Shown: one piece after another, positions 50,928 through 58,505 of the stretch
Numbering within the stretch: the stretch's first letter is position 1
Layout: every line of letters starts with the position of its first letter
Source: an uncultured Eubacteriales bacterium
GTDB taxonomy: Bacteria; Bacillota; Clostridia; Christensenellales; CAG-138
Assembly (NCBI GenBank): GCA_900540495.1
Contig: UQGA01000006.1
Coordinates: forward strand, 1 to 64,000
DNA: 64,000 bases
Direction of reading: 5' to 3'
Notes under the pieces: generated by a model
Database searches by the model: none
Told to the model about the DNA's origin: nothing
What the model saw: the letters and a program-made list of their open reading frames with translations, nothing else
Made by a program: the position numbers and the translations under genes

Positions 50928-51455
50928 ATGCAGTATCAGGGCAAGTTCACCATCGGTCGCAAGGAGAATATCCGCTACAATCTGTTTGTGACGGGCAGCC
51001 GCTTCCTCTTCATGACCGTGCTTGTGTTCGTCGTCATCGCGTTGATGCTCGGCGTGACGACCTATGGGCAGACGAAATCGATCCAGCAGGCGCTGATCCG
51101 CGCGTTGCCGATGGCGCTGGGCGGGGCTGCGCTCTTCGTCGTGCTCAACACCGTCATGATGATTTTCCGCATCAACAAGGCCTACAAGAGCAAGACGGCG
51201 TATGAGTTTACGCAGGATATTACCATCGACGGACAGGGCGTGCACGCCACCTCCGAGCGCGGCAGCGCGCTGCTGGCCTGGGAGAAGATCGCCAAGGTGG
51301 CCGAATCCGGCAAGACGTTCTATCTGTTCCTCTCCAAATCGCAGGCCTACGTGCTGCCCAAGTATCAGATGAAGGACCCCGTGGCCGAGGCCGCGCAGGT
51401 GCGGGAACTGCTGCGCAGCCACCTCGACGCCAAAATACTGAAGCTCAAAAAGTAG
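50928..51455 (+). CDS. YcxB-like domain membrane protein
   Basis: A 175-aa protein with two membrane helices (about residues 26-48 and 60-84) and a C-terminal YcxB-like/PH-like beta domain. The domain has YEFTQDITIDGQGVHATSERGS, LLAWEKIAKVAESGKTFYLFLS and YVLPKYQMKD. The function of the family is unknown. AGGGGGA precedes the ATG. A 41-aa membrane peptide gene follows 21 nt downstream. Confidence 0.83.
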   Translation: MQYQGKFTIGRKENIRYNLFVTGSRFLFMTVLVFVVIALMLGVTTYGQTKSIQQALIRALPMALGGAALFVVLNTVMMIFRINKAYKSKTAYEFTQDITIDGQGVHATSERGSALLAWEKIAKVAESGKTFYLFLSKSQAYVLPKYQMKDPVAEAAQVRELLRSHLDAKILKLKK

Positions 51456-51476
51456 CGCGCGGGAGGAACCATAACC

Positions 51477-51602
51477 ATGGGCGCTTCCAGAGTGGTCGTC
51501 ACGTTCGGCCAGTTGCTCAGCCAGATTTTCACGGTCGTTCAGTTCGCCTTTTACGTGCTGGGCATCGTGTGCTTTATCAAATACCTGCGGGAGAAGCGGT
51601 AG
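51477..51602 (+). CDS. Small membrane protein, 41 aa
   Basis: A short frame beginning MGASRVVVTFGQLLSQIFTV and ending CFIKYLREKR. It has a single hydrophobic helix flanked by basic residues at the C terminus. GGGAGGAACC lies 8-15 nt before the ATG, and a terminator follows 57 nt after the stop, so it is a credible second gene of the YcxB-like operon. I do not recognise it. It may be a small regulatory or assembly peptide. Confidence 0.6.
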   Translation: MGASRVVVTFGQLLSQIFTVVQFAFYVLGIVCFIKYLREKR

Positions 51603-51659
51603 CCGCGGCGAGCCGCCGACCGGCGTGCCGCGCGGGAAGAACGGACCGTGCAGAAACAA

Positions 51660-51696
51660 AGGCCGGGCCGTCCAAATGGACGGCCCGGCCTCGTTT
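51660..51696. terminator. Bidirectional terminator (YcxB operon / DUF1002 gene)
   Basis: A 14-bp perfect stem (AGGCCGGGCCGTCC and complement) with the loop AAAT. TTTT follows on the plus strand and TTTGTTT on the minus strand. Confidence 0.88.
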
Positions 51697-51710
51697 TCGG
51701 GCGACCCGGT

Positions 51711-52838
51711 TCATTCCTTCCCGCCGCCGAACAGACGGACGAAGAAATCGCCAATGGAAGCGAAGAAATCCTTCACGCTTTCATATACGCGCGAAATCGT
51801 GTCCGACACGGTGTTGACGGACTGCGCCGTCTTGGCCAGCCCGGCCAGCCGCTGCTGCAGCTCGCCGGTGTCGAGTCCTTCGAGCTTGCGCACGAGGTTC
51901 AGGAGTTGCTCCACCTGTGCGTCCGTCACGTTGACGCTGTACATCTCCGCGATGCGACGGATCTCGTCGCGCACTTCGGCGTCGCTCATGGCCTGCGTCT
52001 GATCGAGGATGTTCTTGAGCTGGGAGACGATTTCCGCGGCTTCCGTGCTGCCGATGTATTCGGCCAGCTCGCCCGTGACGACCAGCTCCTCCGCGCCCAC
52101 GAGTTTGGCAAGATCGTTGAGCGCCACGCCGGTGATGTCCTCATACGCCTTGTAAACGCCCGTCAGCGCGCCCGTACCCGAAACCGGGAAGGGCGCCGAT
52201 ACGATTACCTTTGCGTCCGTGATTCCGGCGGTGGTGAGCGCGTTCACATACATCTGCTCGGTGCAGTAGTTGATGTTGTAGATGGTGATGTCGAGCCCCG
52301 CGCCGGGATCGAGCGTCGTGATGTAGATGCACGAGAGCGCCACGCTGCCGATCTTGCGGTCGGGCACCAGTCCCTCAAGATAGGCGCGCTCCTCCGCGTT
52401 GGTGACCGTCAGCTCCCGCACGCTGCCCTCTTCAATGCCGAAATCGCGGTAGACGGCGGCGCGCTGCACCTCGGTCAGGTCCGCGCCCATGGTCACGCGC
52501 TGGTTGGCAGGCTGCTCCGCGGGCGTCGGTTCCACGCTCGGTTCCGGGGTGGCCGGCTCGGGCGTTTCGGTCGGGACGGCGGTCGTGACCGGGGCCGGGG
52601 TTTCCTGCGCCGGTTCCGACGTGGCGGCCGTTCCATCCGGCGTGTCCTGTGCCGGCTCCGTCGTGTCGGCGACGGGCGTGTTCTCCGCCTCCTCCGTGTT
52701 CGGCGTGGCGGATGCGGCCTGCGTGTTTTCTTCCGACGCGATGCCAGTACCCGTCTCGCCGTCCTCGGCCAGCGCGGTTGCGGGCAGGGCGGCAAGCAGC
52801 AGGATGGCAAGCAACAAAGCGCCGATCCGTTTTTTCAT
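51711..52838 (-). CDS. DUF1002 secreted protein
   Basis: A 375-aa exported protein with a signal peptide (about residues 1-24, ALA-E). A Thr/Pro/Glu-rich low-complexity linker (about 25-110) precedes the DUF1002 domain starting QRVTMGADLTEVQRAAVYRDFG. The domain contains LSCIYITTLDPGAGLDITIYNINYCT and ends in a helical region with an amphipathic KDFFASIGDFFVRLFGG tail. AAGGAGG lies about 7 nt upstream of the ATG. A TATACT box is at 52973-52978 on the minus strand. The function is unknown. Confidence 0.87.
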   Translation of the reverse strand: MKKRIGALLLAILLLAALPATALAEDGETGTGIASEENTQAASATPNTEEAENTPVADTTEPAQDTPDGTAATSEPAQETPAPVTTAVPTETPEPATPEPSVEPTPAEQPANQRVTMGADLTEVQRAAVYRDFGIEEGSVRELTVTNAEERAYLEGLVPDRKIGSVALSCIYITTLDPGAGLDITIYNINYCTEQMYVNALTTAGITDAKVIVSAPFPVSGTGALTGVYKAYEDITGVALNDLAKLVGAEELVVTGELAEYIGSTEAAEIVSQLKNILDQTQAMSDAEVRDEIRRIAEMYSVNVTDAQVEQLLNLVRKLEGLDTGELQQRLAGLAKTAQSVNTVSDTISRVYESVKDFFASIGDFFVRLFGGGKE

Positions 52839-53152
52839 GCAAATCCCTCCTTAAATGGTTCTCCGGGCGGTTGTCCGGACGGCCGCGGCGCAACGCGCGC
52901 CCGGCGGCCGGTTATGCGCCGGCGAAACACGCCGCGCACACAGAAACGCATGGAAGCCCATGCATGAACGTTAGTATAGCATACTTTCGTGAAAACATTC
53001 GGGCCTATCGTGTAAACTTTGTGTGACACGCACCCGTTCGATTCTGACCGTGCGGGGGCGTCAGCGCCCGGCTGTGCGGCGCTTTTGCGGCGGCGCAGGG
53101 GAATGCTTGCGCCTGTGCGTGCGGGCAACGGCAGGAGGCGGACGGCGAAAAT

Positions 53153-53330
53153 CCGACATGCCGCGCAGCCGGCGCACGCCGCAAGGGCAAGGGGACTGGC
53201 GCATCGCTGCACTGGCCGCCGTCCGACATGGCGCGCAGCCGGCGTATGCCGCAAGGGCCAAGGGTACAGGCGCATCGCAGCACTGGTCAGCCGCCCGACA
53301 CGGCGCGCAGTCGGCGCACGCCGCAAGGGC
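53153..53330. repeat. Tandem repeat family 1, about 70-bp unit, three copies
   Basis: Copies begin at 53153, 53223 and 53295 with CCGACAYGSCGCGCAG. Each continues with CGGCG-A-GCCGCAAGGGC and, in the first two, GGCGCATCGC-GCACTGG. Spacing is 70 and 72 bp. There are no unique spacers, so it is not a CRISPR array. Confidence 0.85.
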
Positions 53331-53429
53331 CGTGCCTCGAGGGGAACGACTATGCCGCAGCGGGCCTTTCCGCGCAGGGGATGCGGTGGACGCAGGGGAA
53401 AGGATATGCCGCAGGGAAGGACCCTTTTC

Positions 53430-53735
53430 CCGTACGCGAGACGCTTTCATCTGCTTGCCGTCCGTCCTTCATGCGCTCCTTCCTACGCGTAATTATCCCC
53501 CGTGCGCGAGACGCTCCCATTTGTTTGCCGTCCGCCCGGCACGCGCGCCTCCTTGCGCGCAATTTTCGCCCGTGCGCGCCGGACGCTCCCATCTGCTTGC
53601 CGCCCGTTCGGCCCGCGCGCCTTCCTGCACGCAATTTTTGCCCGTGCGCCGGACGCTCCATCTGCTTGCCGCCCGTCCGGCCCGCGCGCCTTCCTGCACG
53701 CAATTTTCGCCCGTGCGCCGGACGCATTTCGCGCC
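53430..53735. repeat. Tandem repeat family 2, about 70-bp unit, four copies plus a partial
   Basis: Copies begin at 53430, 53500, 53570, 53642 and 53711 (partial) with CCGTGCGC (first copy CCGTACGC). Each runs through GACGCT-CAT-TGCTTGCCG and ends CTTCCTGCACGCAATTTT or a variant. The third and fourth copies are nearly identical and the first is most diverged, as expected for outward duplication. Confidence 0.88.
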
Positions 53736-53817
53736 CGCCCGGTTCGAGCCGCACGGAAACGGCGGCGCCCCCGCGCGCAGGGCGCAGCGCCGGGAGAAAG
53801 ACGCGTGGCATGGCGGA

Positions 53818-54185
53818 AGGATTGGAAGCCCGGTTGAAGCGGTTACACACCCCTCTCGAAAATTGAATAAGAAATACTCAGCACACCCTTTTATTTGGGG
53901 GTATCGCTTAGCTGGGAGCCCGGTTGAAGCGGTTACACACTCCTCAACAAAACTGAATAAAAGTTCTTTCCCACATCTGGGGGTATAGCTCAGCTGGAAG
54001 CCCGATGCAATCGTGTACCAGCACCCCACACAAAACTGAATAAGAAATACCCAGCGCATCCTCTTATCTGGGGGTATAGCTCAGCTGGGAGCCCGATACA
54101 ATCGTGTACCAGCGCCCCACACAAAACTGAATAAGAAATGTCCAGCGCGCCTTCTTCTTTGGGGGTATAGCTCAGCCGGGAATGT
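53818..54185. repeat. Array of truncated tRNA-Ala 5' ends (82-91-bp units)
   Basis: GGGGGTATAGCTCAGC, the 5' acceptor strand and D arm of tRNA-Ala, occurs at 53897 (variant TATCGCTTAGC), 53979, 54070 and 54161. A degenerate copy without the acceptor part lies at 53818. After GGGAGCCCG each copy leaves the tRNA sequence. It then carries a shared tail with AACTGAATAAGAAAT, which resembles 16S-23S spacer DNA. No copy has an anticodon arm, so none is a functional tRNA. Confidence 0.85.
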
Positions 54186-54249
54186 GAGCGAGGGGGAAAC
54201 GAAGGGAAAACGGTGAAGGACCCGACGGGAAATTTGGAAAAATAAGGGC

Positions 54250-54279
54250 TTGCGCTTTAGTATAGTAACGTGATACAAT
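54250..54279 (+). promoter_or_regulatory. Promoter of the amino-acid ABC transporter operon
   Basis: TTGCGC-18-TACAAT, 35 nt before the start codon. Confidence 0.65.
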
Positions 54280-54313
54280 AGCAGCATCGCAAAACAAAGG
54301 AGTGTTTTCGGTT

Positions 54314-55186
54314 ATGAAATCCAAGAAGAACCTGTTTGCCCTGTTGCTTGCGTGCCTGTTGCTGGCGGTCACGCTCGCTGGTTGCACGACGCAGCCGCCC
54401 GAAACGACCGACCCGGACGAGCCGTCCGGCGAAGCGACGGAGCCTACGGTCGCGCCGGCGGATACGGACAGCGATTTGGCCTACATCATGGACAAGGGAA
54501 CGCTGGTGATCGGCATTACGGCATACGCGCCCATGAATTATTATGATGAAAACGGCAAGCTGATCGGCTTTGATACGGAGTTCGCCGAGGCGCTGTGCGC
54601 CGAACTCGGCCTGACGCCGGAGTTCATCATCATCGACTGGGATTCCAAGGAGCTGGAGCTCAAGAGCAAGAAGATCGACTGCATCTGGAACGGTCTTACC
54701 ATCAAGGAGGATCGCCGGGAGAATATGGATTTTACCACCGCCTATCTGATGAATGAGCAGGTGGTTGTCATCCGTGCGGAAGATGCGGCGCTGTACACCG
54801 ATCTCTCCTCGTTCAGCGGGGTCTCGGTCGTCGCGGAGGTCGGCAGCGCCGGCGAGGACACGGTCTATACCGATATGCCGGACGCCGTGTTTACCGGCGT
54901 TACCGCGCAGAGCGACGCGCTGCTCGAGGTGAAGGCCGGTACGGCGGACGCGGCGGTGATCGATTATACGATGGCCACGGCCATGACCGGCGAAGGCACG
55001 GACTACAGCGAGTTGATGATCGTGGAGGGCATCGACCTGATGGACGAGGAGTACGCGATCGGCTTCCGCCTCGGCAGCGATATGACGGCCAAGGCCAATG
55101 AGATCATCGAGAAGTTCCTCGCCGACGGCACGCTCAGCGAGCTGGCGGAAAAGTATGAGATGTCCGATCTGCTCATTACGGACTGA
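54314..55186 (+). CDS. Amino-acid ABC transporter substrate-binding lipoprotein
   Basis: A 290-aa solute-binding protein (PF00497 class, GlnH/FliY-like). The signal peptide ends with lipobox VTLAGC (Cys about residue 24). A Thr/Pro/Glu linker precedes the binding domain, with KGTLVIGITAYAPMNYYDENGKLIGFDTEFA and IWNGLTIKEDRRENMDFTTAY. AAAGGAG lies 10 nt upstream of the ATG. Permease and ATPase genes follow. A polar amino acid such as glutamine, cystine or a basic amino acid is likely, but not specified by the sequence. Confidence 0.93.
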   Translation: MKSKKNLFALLLACLLLAVTLAGCTTQPPETTDPDEPSGEATEPTVAPADTDSDLAYIMDKGTLVIGITAYAPMNYYDENGKLIGFDTEFAEALCAELGLTPEFIIIDWDSKELELKSKKIDCIWNGLTIKEDRRENMDFTTAYLMNEQVVVIRAEDAALYTDLSSFSGVSVVAEVGSAGEDTVYTDMPDAVFTGVTAQSDALLEVKAGTADAAVIDYTMATAMTGEGTDYSELMIVEGIDLMDEEYAIGFRLGSDMTAKANEIIEKFLADGTLSELAEKYEMSDLLITD

Positions 55187-55257
55187 CGGCGAAGTCGCAT
55201 GATTCCGGGCAGGGGGACGCCCCTGCCCATTCCGTCTTTTGAAAGGGATCGATCTCC

Positions 55258-55908
55258 ATGCAAACCTTCCTCACCGTAACCGGCCGGCTGATCCAGGGCG
55301 CCGGGCAGGCGGCGATCATCTTTGCCGCAACGCTTGCGGCGGCGCTGCCGCTCGGGCTTTTGGTCGCGTTCTGCTCGATGAGCCGGTTCAAGCCGCTGCG
55401 CGCGGTTTCGCGCACGCTGGTATGGATCATCCGCGGCACGCCACTGATGTTGCAAATCATCATCGTGTTCTACGGCCCCGGCCTTCTCTGGGAGACGCAG
55501 GGGCTGGACCGTATGCCGGCCGTGCTCGTGGCGTTCATCATCAACTATGCGGCCTATTTCTCGGAGATCTACCGCGGCGGCATCGAGAGCGTCCCGCAGG
55601 GGCAGCACGAGGCGGCCCAGGTGCTGGGCATGACGCGCGGGCAGACGTTTTCGCGCGTGGTGCTGTTGCAGGTGCTCAAGCGCATCCTGCCGCCGATGAG
55701 CAACGAGATCATCACGCTGGTCAAGGATACGTCGCTGGCGCGCGTCATCGCCATCAGCGAGATCATCATGGAGGCGCAGGTGTTCATCCGGACGCAGTCG
55801 CTCCTCTGGCCGCTGTTCTATGCGGGCGTGTTCTACCTCGTGTTCTGCGGGCTTTTGACGCTCCTGTTCGGCTATCTGGAGCGCAAGCTTTCCTATTTCC
55901 GGGTATGA
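55258..55908 (+). CDS. Amino-acid ABC transporter permease
   Basis: A 216-aa HisM/GlnP-family permease with about five membrane helices. It has WIIRGTPLMLQIIIVFYG near the N terminus and the ATPase-docking loop EAAQVLGMTRGQTFSRVVL (EAA motif). The family segment AAYFSEIYRGGIESVP lies just before it. GAAAGGGATCG precedes the ATG. The gap to the binding-protein gene is 71 nt and to the ATPase 22 nt. Confidence 0.94.
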   Translation: MQTFLTVTGRLIQGAGQAAIIFAATLAAALPLGLLVAFCSMSRFKPLRAVSRTLVWIIRGTPLMLQIIIVFYGPGLLWETQGLDRMPAVLVAFIINYAAYFSEIYRGGIESVPQGQHEAAQVLGMTRGQTFSRVVLLQVLKRILPPMSNEIITLVKDTSLARVIAISEIIMEAQVFIRTQSLLWPLFYAGVFYLVFCGLLTLLFGYLERKLSYFRV

Positions 55909-55930
55909 CCGGCAAAAGGCGGTGAATTCT

Positions 55931-56710
55931 ATGGCAATTCTTCAGGTACAGGGTTTGAGCAAGCGCTTCGGTACGGCGGAGGTGCTCACGGGCATCGACT
56001 TCTCCCTCGAAAAGGGAGAGGTGCTTGCGATCATCGGCTCTTCCGGCAGCGGCAAAACAACGCTGCTGCGCTGCCTGAACTTTCTCGAAACGCCGACGGA
56101 GGGCCGGATTCTTGTAGGCGGCGAGGTGCTCTTCGACGCGGCCGACCCGTCCACGCAGCGCGAGCGCGATATTCGCAGGAAGCGGCTGCACTTTGGGCTG
56201 GTGTTCCAGTCGTTCAACCTGTTTCCGCAGTATACGGCGCTGCAGAACGTCATGCTTGCCGCCCGCCTGCGCGCAAAGGAAGCGCCGGATTTCCGGGCAA
56301 AGCGCGCCGAGATGCTGGCCGCCATCGAGCGGCACGCGCTGGCGCTGCTCGACGAGATGGGCCTTTCGGACAAGGCGGCCCTGTACCCGCATCAGCTCTC
56401 CGGCGGGCAGCAGCAGCGCGTGGCCATCGCGCGGGCGCTGGCCCTCGACCCGGACGTGCTGTGCTTTGACGAGCCGACCAGCGCGCTTGATCCGGAGATC
56501 TCCGGCGAGGTGCTCGCCTCCATCCGCCGCCTGCATGAGCGGCACATGACCATGATCATCGTCACGCACGAGATGGGCTTTGCGCGCGAGGTTTCCACGC
56601 GCGTCATGTTCATGGCCGACGGCAGCGTGCTCGAGGAGGGTACGCCGGAGCGGTTGTTCGGCGATCCGCAGACGCCCCGGCTCAAAAGCTTCCTTGCTGC
56701 GGTGCGGTAG
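55931..56710 (+). CDS. Amino-acid ABC transporter ATP-binding protein
   Basis: A 259-aa GlnQ-type ATPase. Walker A is GSSGSGKTTLLR, the Q-loop FQSFNLFPQYTA, signature LSGGQQQRVAIARAL, Walker B VLCFDEPTSALDPE and H-loop VTHEMGFA. The insertion after Walker A (VGGEVLFDAADPSTQRERDI) is longer than in GlnQ. The start ATG at 55931 has AGGCGGTG upstream. GTG 55922 is in frame but overlaps that site. Confidence 0.94.
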   Translation: MAILQVQGLSKRFGTAEVLTGIDFSLEKGEVLAIIGSSGSGKTTLLRCLNFLETPTEGRILVGGEVLFDAADPSTQRERDIRRKRLHFGLVFQSFNLFPQYTALQNVMLAARLRAKEAPDFRAKRAEMLAAIERHALALLDEMGLSDKAALYPHQLSGGQQQRVAIARALALDPDVLCFDEPTSALDPEISGEVLASIRRLHERHMTMIIVTHEMGFAREVSTRVMFMADGSVLEEGTPERLFGDPQTPRLKSFLAAVR

Positions 56711-56755
56711 CCGAGACCGCCTGCGGCGATGCGGCTGCGCACGGTACGGATTCTT

Positions 56756-56795
56756 GGACGGCCGCCCGGGATTTTCCCGGGCGGCCGTCCCCTTT
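56756..56795 (+). terminator. Terminator of the amino-acid ABC operon
   Basis: A perfect 16-bp stem (GGACGGCCGCCCGGGA and complement) with a 3-nt loop is followed by CCTTT. Confidence 0.8.
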
Positions 56796-56813
56796 GGTTG
56801 CGGTTGGGCGCGC

Positions 56814-56843
56814 TTGACGGCGGCTGCCGGCGCGCCCTATAAT
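56814..56843 (+). promoter_or_regulatory. Promoter of the PadR-DUF2812 genes
   Basis: TTGACG-18-TATAAT, 60 nt before the first ATG. Confidence 0.7.
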
Positions 56844-56903
56844 GGAAGCGAAATCAGACGGATACAAGGCCCTTTTCAAAAGATTTCCCGGAGGAGGATT
56901 GCC

Positions 56904-58505
56904 ATGGCGACGCACGCCCGAACGACGTCCCTGCCGGAATCCGCGATGCTCGTGCTGGCGGCCTTTCGGACGCGGGCGCTGTGCGCCACAGCTATCGCAA
57001 ACCGGGTGGAACGCGCGACGGGCGGCGCCGTGCGGCTTGGCCCCGCCACGGTCGATACGATCCTGACGGAACTGCTGCGGCGTAGGTTTCTCCGCGCGGC
57101 CGGCGCGGCCGGCCGGCTGGCCTGTTATGCGATCACCGGCAGGGGGCGCGACGCGCTCCAGGCTGCGGGCCGGGCGGCAGCCCCTGATGACGTACCGGAC
57201 GAATGCGGCGACGCCCCGGATGAATGCGGCGACGCCCCGGATGAATGCGGCGACGCCCCGGACGAATGCGGCGACGCCTCGGACGAATGCAGCGCCGACC
57301 GTCCGGCGCGCCGGCGGCTGTGCTATCGCCTGCGCCCGTGCGCGCCCACCGACATGGACGGCCTTGCGGCATGGTTTTCCGCCATGGCGGAGAAGGGGCT
57401 GTTTTTCCAAAGGGACTGGGGGCTGGCGGCTGGCTTTGCACGCGGCGCGCCGCAGGCCGTGCGCTACCGCCTCACGCCCATGCGAAACCGGCCGCACGAG
57501 ACATGGTCGTTTACGCCCGACCCGGATGCCGAGCAGCTTTCGCTCTTCCGGTCATGCGGCTGGCGGCCGGCCGGCAGCTACGGCTGGTTTCATGTGTACC
57601 GGACGGGCGACCCGACGGCACGGGAACTGCATACCGATCCGGCCGTGCTGGCGCCGGCGTTGCCATCGGTGATGCGCCGCGTGGCGATCAATCACCTGCT
57701 TCTCCCGCTGCTGCTGCTGGGCTTCCTGCTTTTGCGGCTGCTGGACGGCGATCGCGGGTGCCTTCTGGCCGCCGTGGAGATCGGGCCGGTCCCGTTGTTG
57801 CTGGTTTTTGCCAGCCTGTTCTTTGCGGTTTTGCGCGGCCTGCTGGACCTGTGCAGCCTGCGGCTGCGGCAGTCGCGGCTGCGCAGGGGTACGCCGGATG
57901 CGGGGAAGCGACGGGGCCGCCTTGCGGCATTGCTGGGTAGGGGCGCCGTCCTGTATGGGCTGACGCTGGCGTGTGTCGTGCTGCGGATGTGCCTGCCCGG
58001 GCGGGAGACGCCGCTTGCGCGCTATGCGGACGCGCTGCCGTTTGCGACCCTGCGGACGCTGATGGGGGAGGACGCCGTCTGCCTTCCGCCGGAACCATAC
58101 GACGCCGGACCCGTCGGAGAGCTGCGGGAATGGGGAAACCTGCTCGCCCCGCGCTGCATCGAATATGCGGAGCAGGCGGACGTGATCCTGCCCGATGGGG
58201 CGGCGGGGAACGGCACGCTGTATCTCCGTTATTACCGGCTTGCCGATCCATGGCTGGCGGAGCGCCTGTTCGGGGAGCTCTATCGCTTTGACCGGAAGCG
58301 ATACGAAGGGTTCGCCGCGCTGGAAGCGCCTCCGGTCACGGGGGTAGACGAGGTCGCGGCGTATGTGCGGATAGCCGGCGCCCCGGCGCTGTTGCTGCGG
58401 CAGGGCAGCGTTGTCCTGCAGGCGGAGCTCGTGTTCTCCGGCGGAGGGGAAGCGCCGCCGCTCGAGCGGTGGGCGCCCCTGTTGGCGCAGAGTCTTGCGG
58501 AATGA
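56904..58505 (+). CDS. Membrane-bound PadR-DUF2812 regulator-like protein (paralogue 1)
   Basis: A 533-aa protein with an unusual domain order. An N-terminal PadR-like winged helix (about residues 10-90) has RVERATGGAVRLGPATVDTI and LRRRFLRAAG. A tandem PDECGDA linker (about 95-130) follows. A DUF2812 domain (about 140-250) has DGLAAWFSAMAEKGLFF, VRYRLTP and CGWRPAGSYGWFHVYRT. Three or so membrane helices (about 260-375) lead to a C-terminal extracytoplasmic domain of about 150 residues. GGAGGAGG precedes the ATG. It could be a one-component transmembrane transcription regulator. A near paralogue follows. Confidence 0.8.
   Translation: MATHARTTSLPESAMLVLAAFRTRALCATAIANRVERATGGAVRLGPATVDTILTELLRRRFLRAAGAAGRLACYAITGRGRDALQAAGRAAAPDDVPDECGDAPDECGDAPDECGDAPDECGDASDECSADRPARRRLCYRLRPCAPTDMDGLAAWFSAMAEKGLFFQRDWGLAAGFARGAPQAVRYRLTPMRNRPHETWSFTPDPDAEQLSLFRSCGWRPAGSYGWFHVYRTGDPTARELHTDPAVLAPALPSVMRRVAINHLLLPLLLLGFLLLRLLDGDRGCLLAAVEIGPVPLLLVFASLFFAVLRGLLDLCSLRLRQSRLRRGTPDAGKRRGRLAALLGRGAVLYGLTLACVVLRMCLPGRETPLARYADALPFATLRTLMGEDAVCLPPEPYDAGPVGELREWGNLLAPRCIEYAEQADVILPDGAAGNGTLYLRYYRLADPWLAERLFGELYRFDRKRYEGFAALEAPPVTGVDEVAAYVRIAGAPALLLRQGSVVLQAELVFSGGGEAPPLERWAPLLAQSLAE
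57199..57300 (+). repeat. 21-bp in-frame tandem repeat (PDECGDA)
   Basis: Four to five copies of a 21-bp unit (GACGAATGCGGCGACGCC plus CCG) encode (P)DECGDA repeats between the winged-helix and DUF2812 domains. The paralogue at 58571 has no such repeat at this point. This suggests recent expansion, and the copy number is likely to vary between strains. Confidence 0.9.

Larger units (their letters stand above)
53003..54249. other. Gene-free repeat island
   Basis: About 1.25 kb with no supported protein gene. The long open frames on both strands are caused by GC-rich tandem repeats and carry no ribosome binding sites or domains. Three tandem-repeat families fill most of it and are listed separately. 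Confidence 0.7.

Noticed and set aside
53153..53735. Possible CRISPR array
   Set aside because: Repeat units are contiguous with no unique spacers, unit length is about 70 bp, and no cas genes are present.
53897..54185. Functional tRNA-Ala genes
   Set aside because: Each copy ends within the D arm. No anticodon arm, T arm or 3' acceptor strand follows.
53003..54250. Several long open frames on both strands that could be read as proteins of 100-320 residues
   Set aside because: They arise from GC-rich tandem repeats, overlap each other in many registers, and have no ribosome binding sites or domains.
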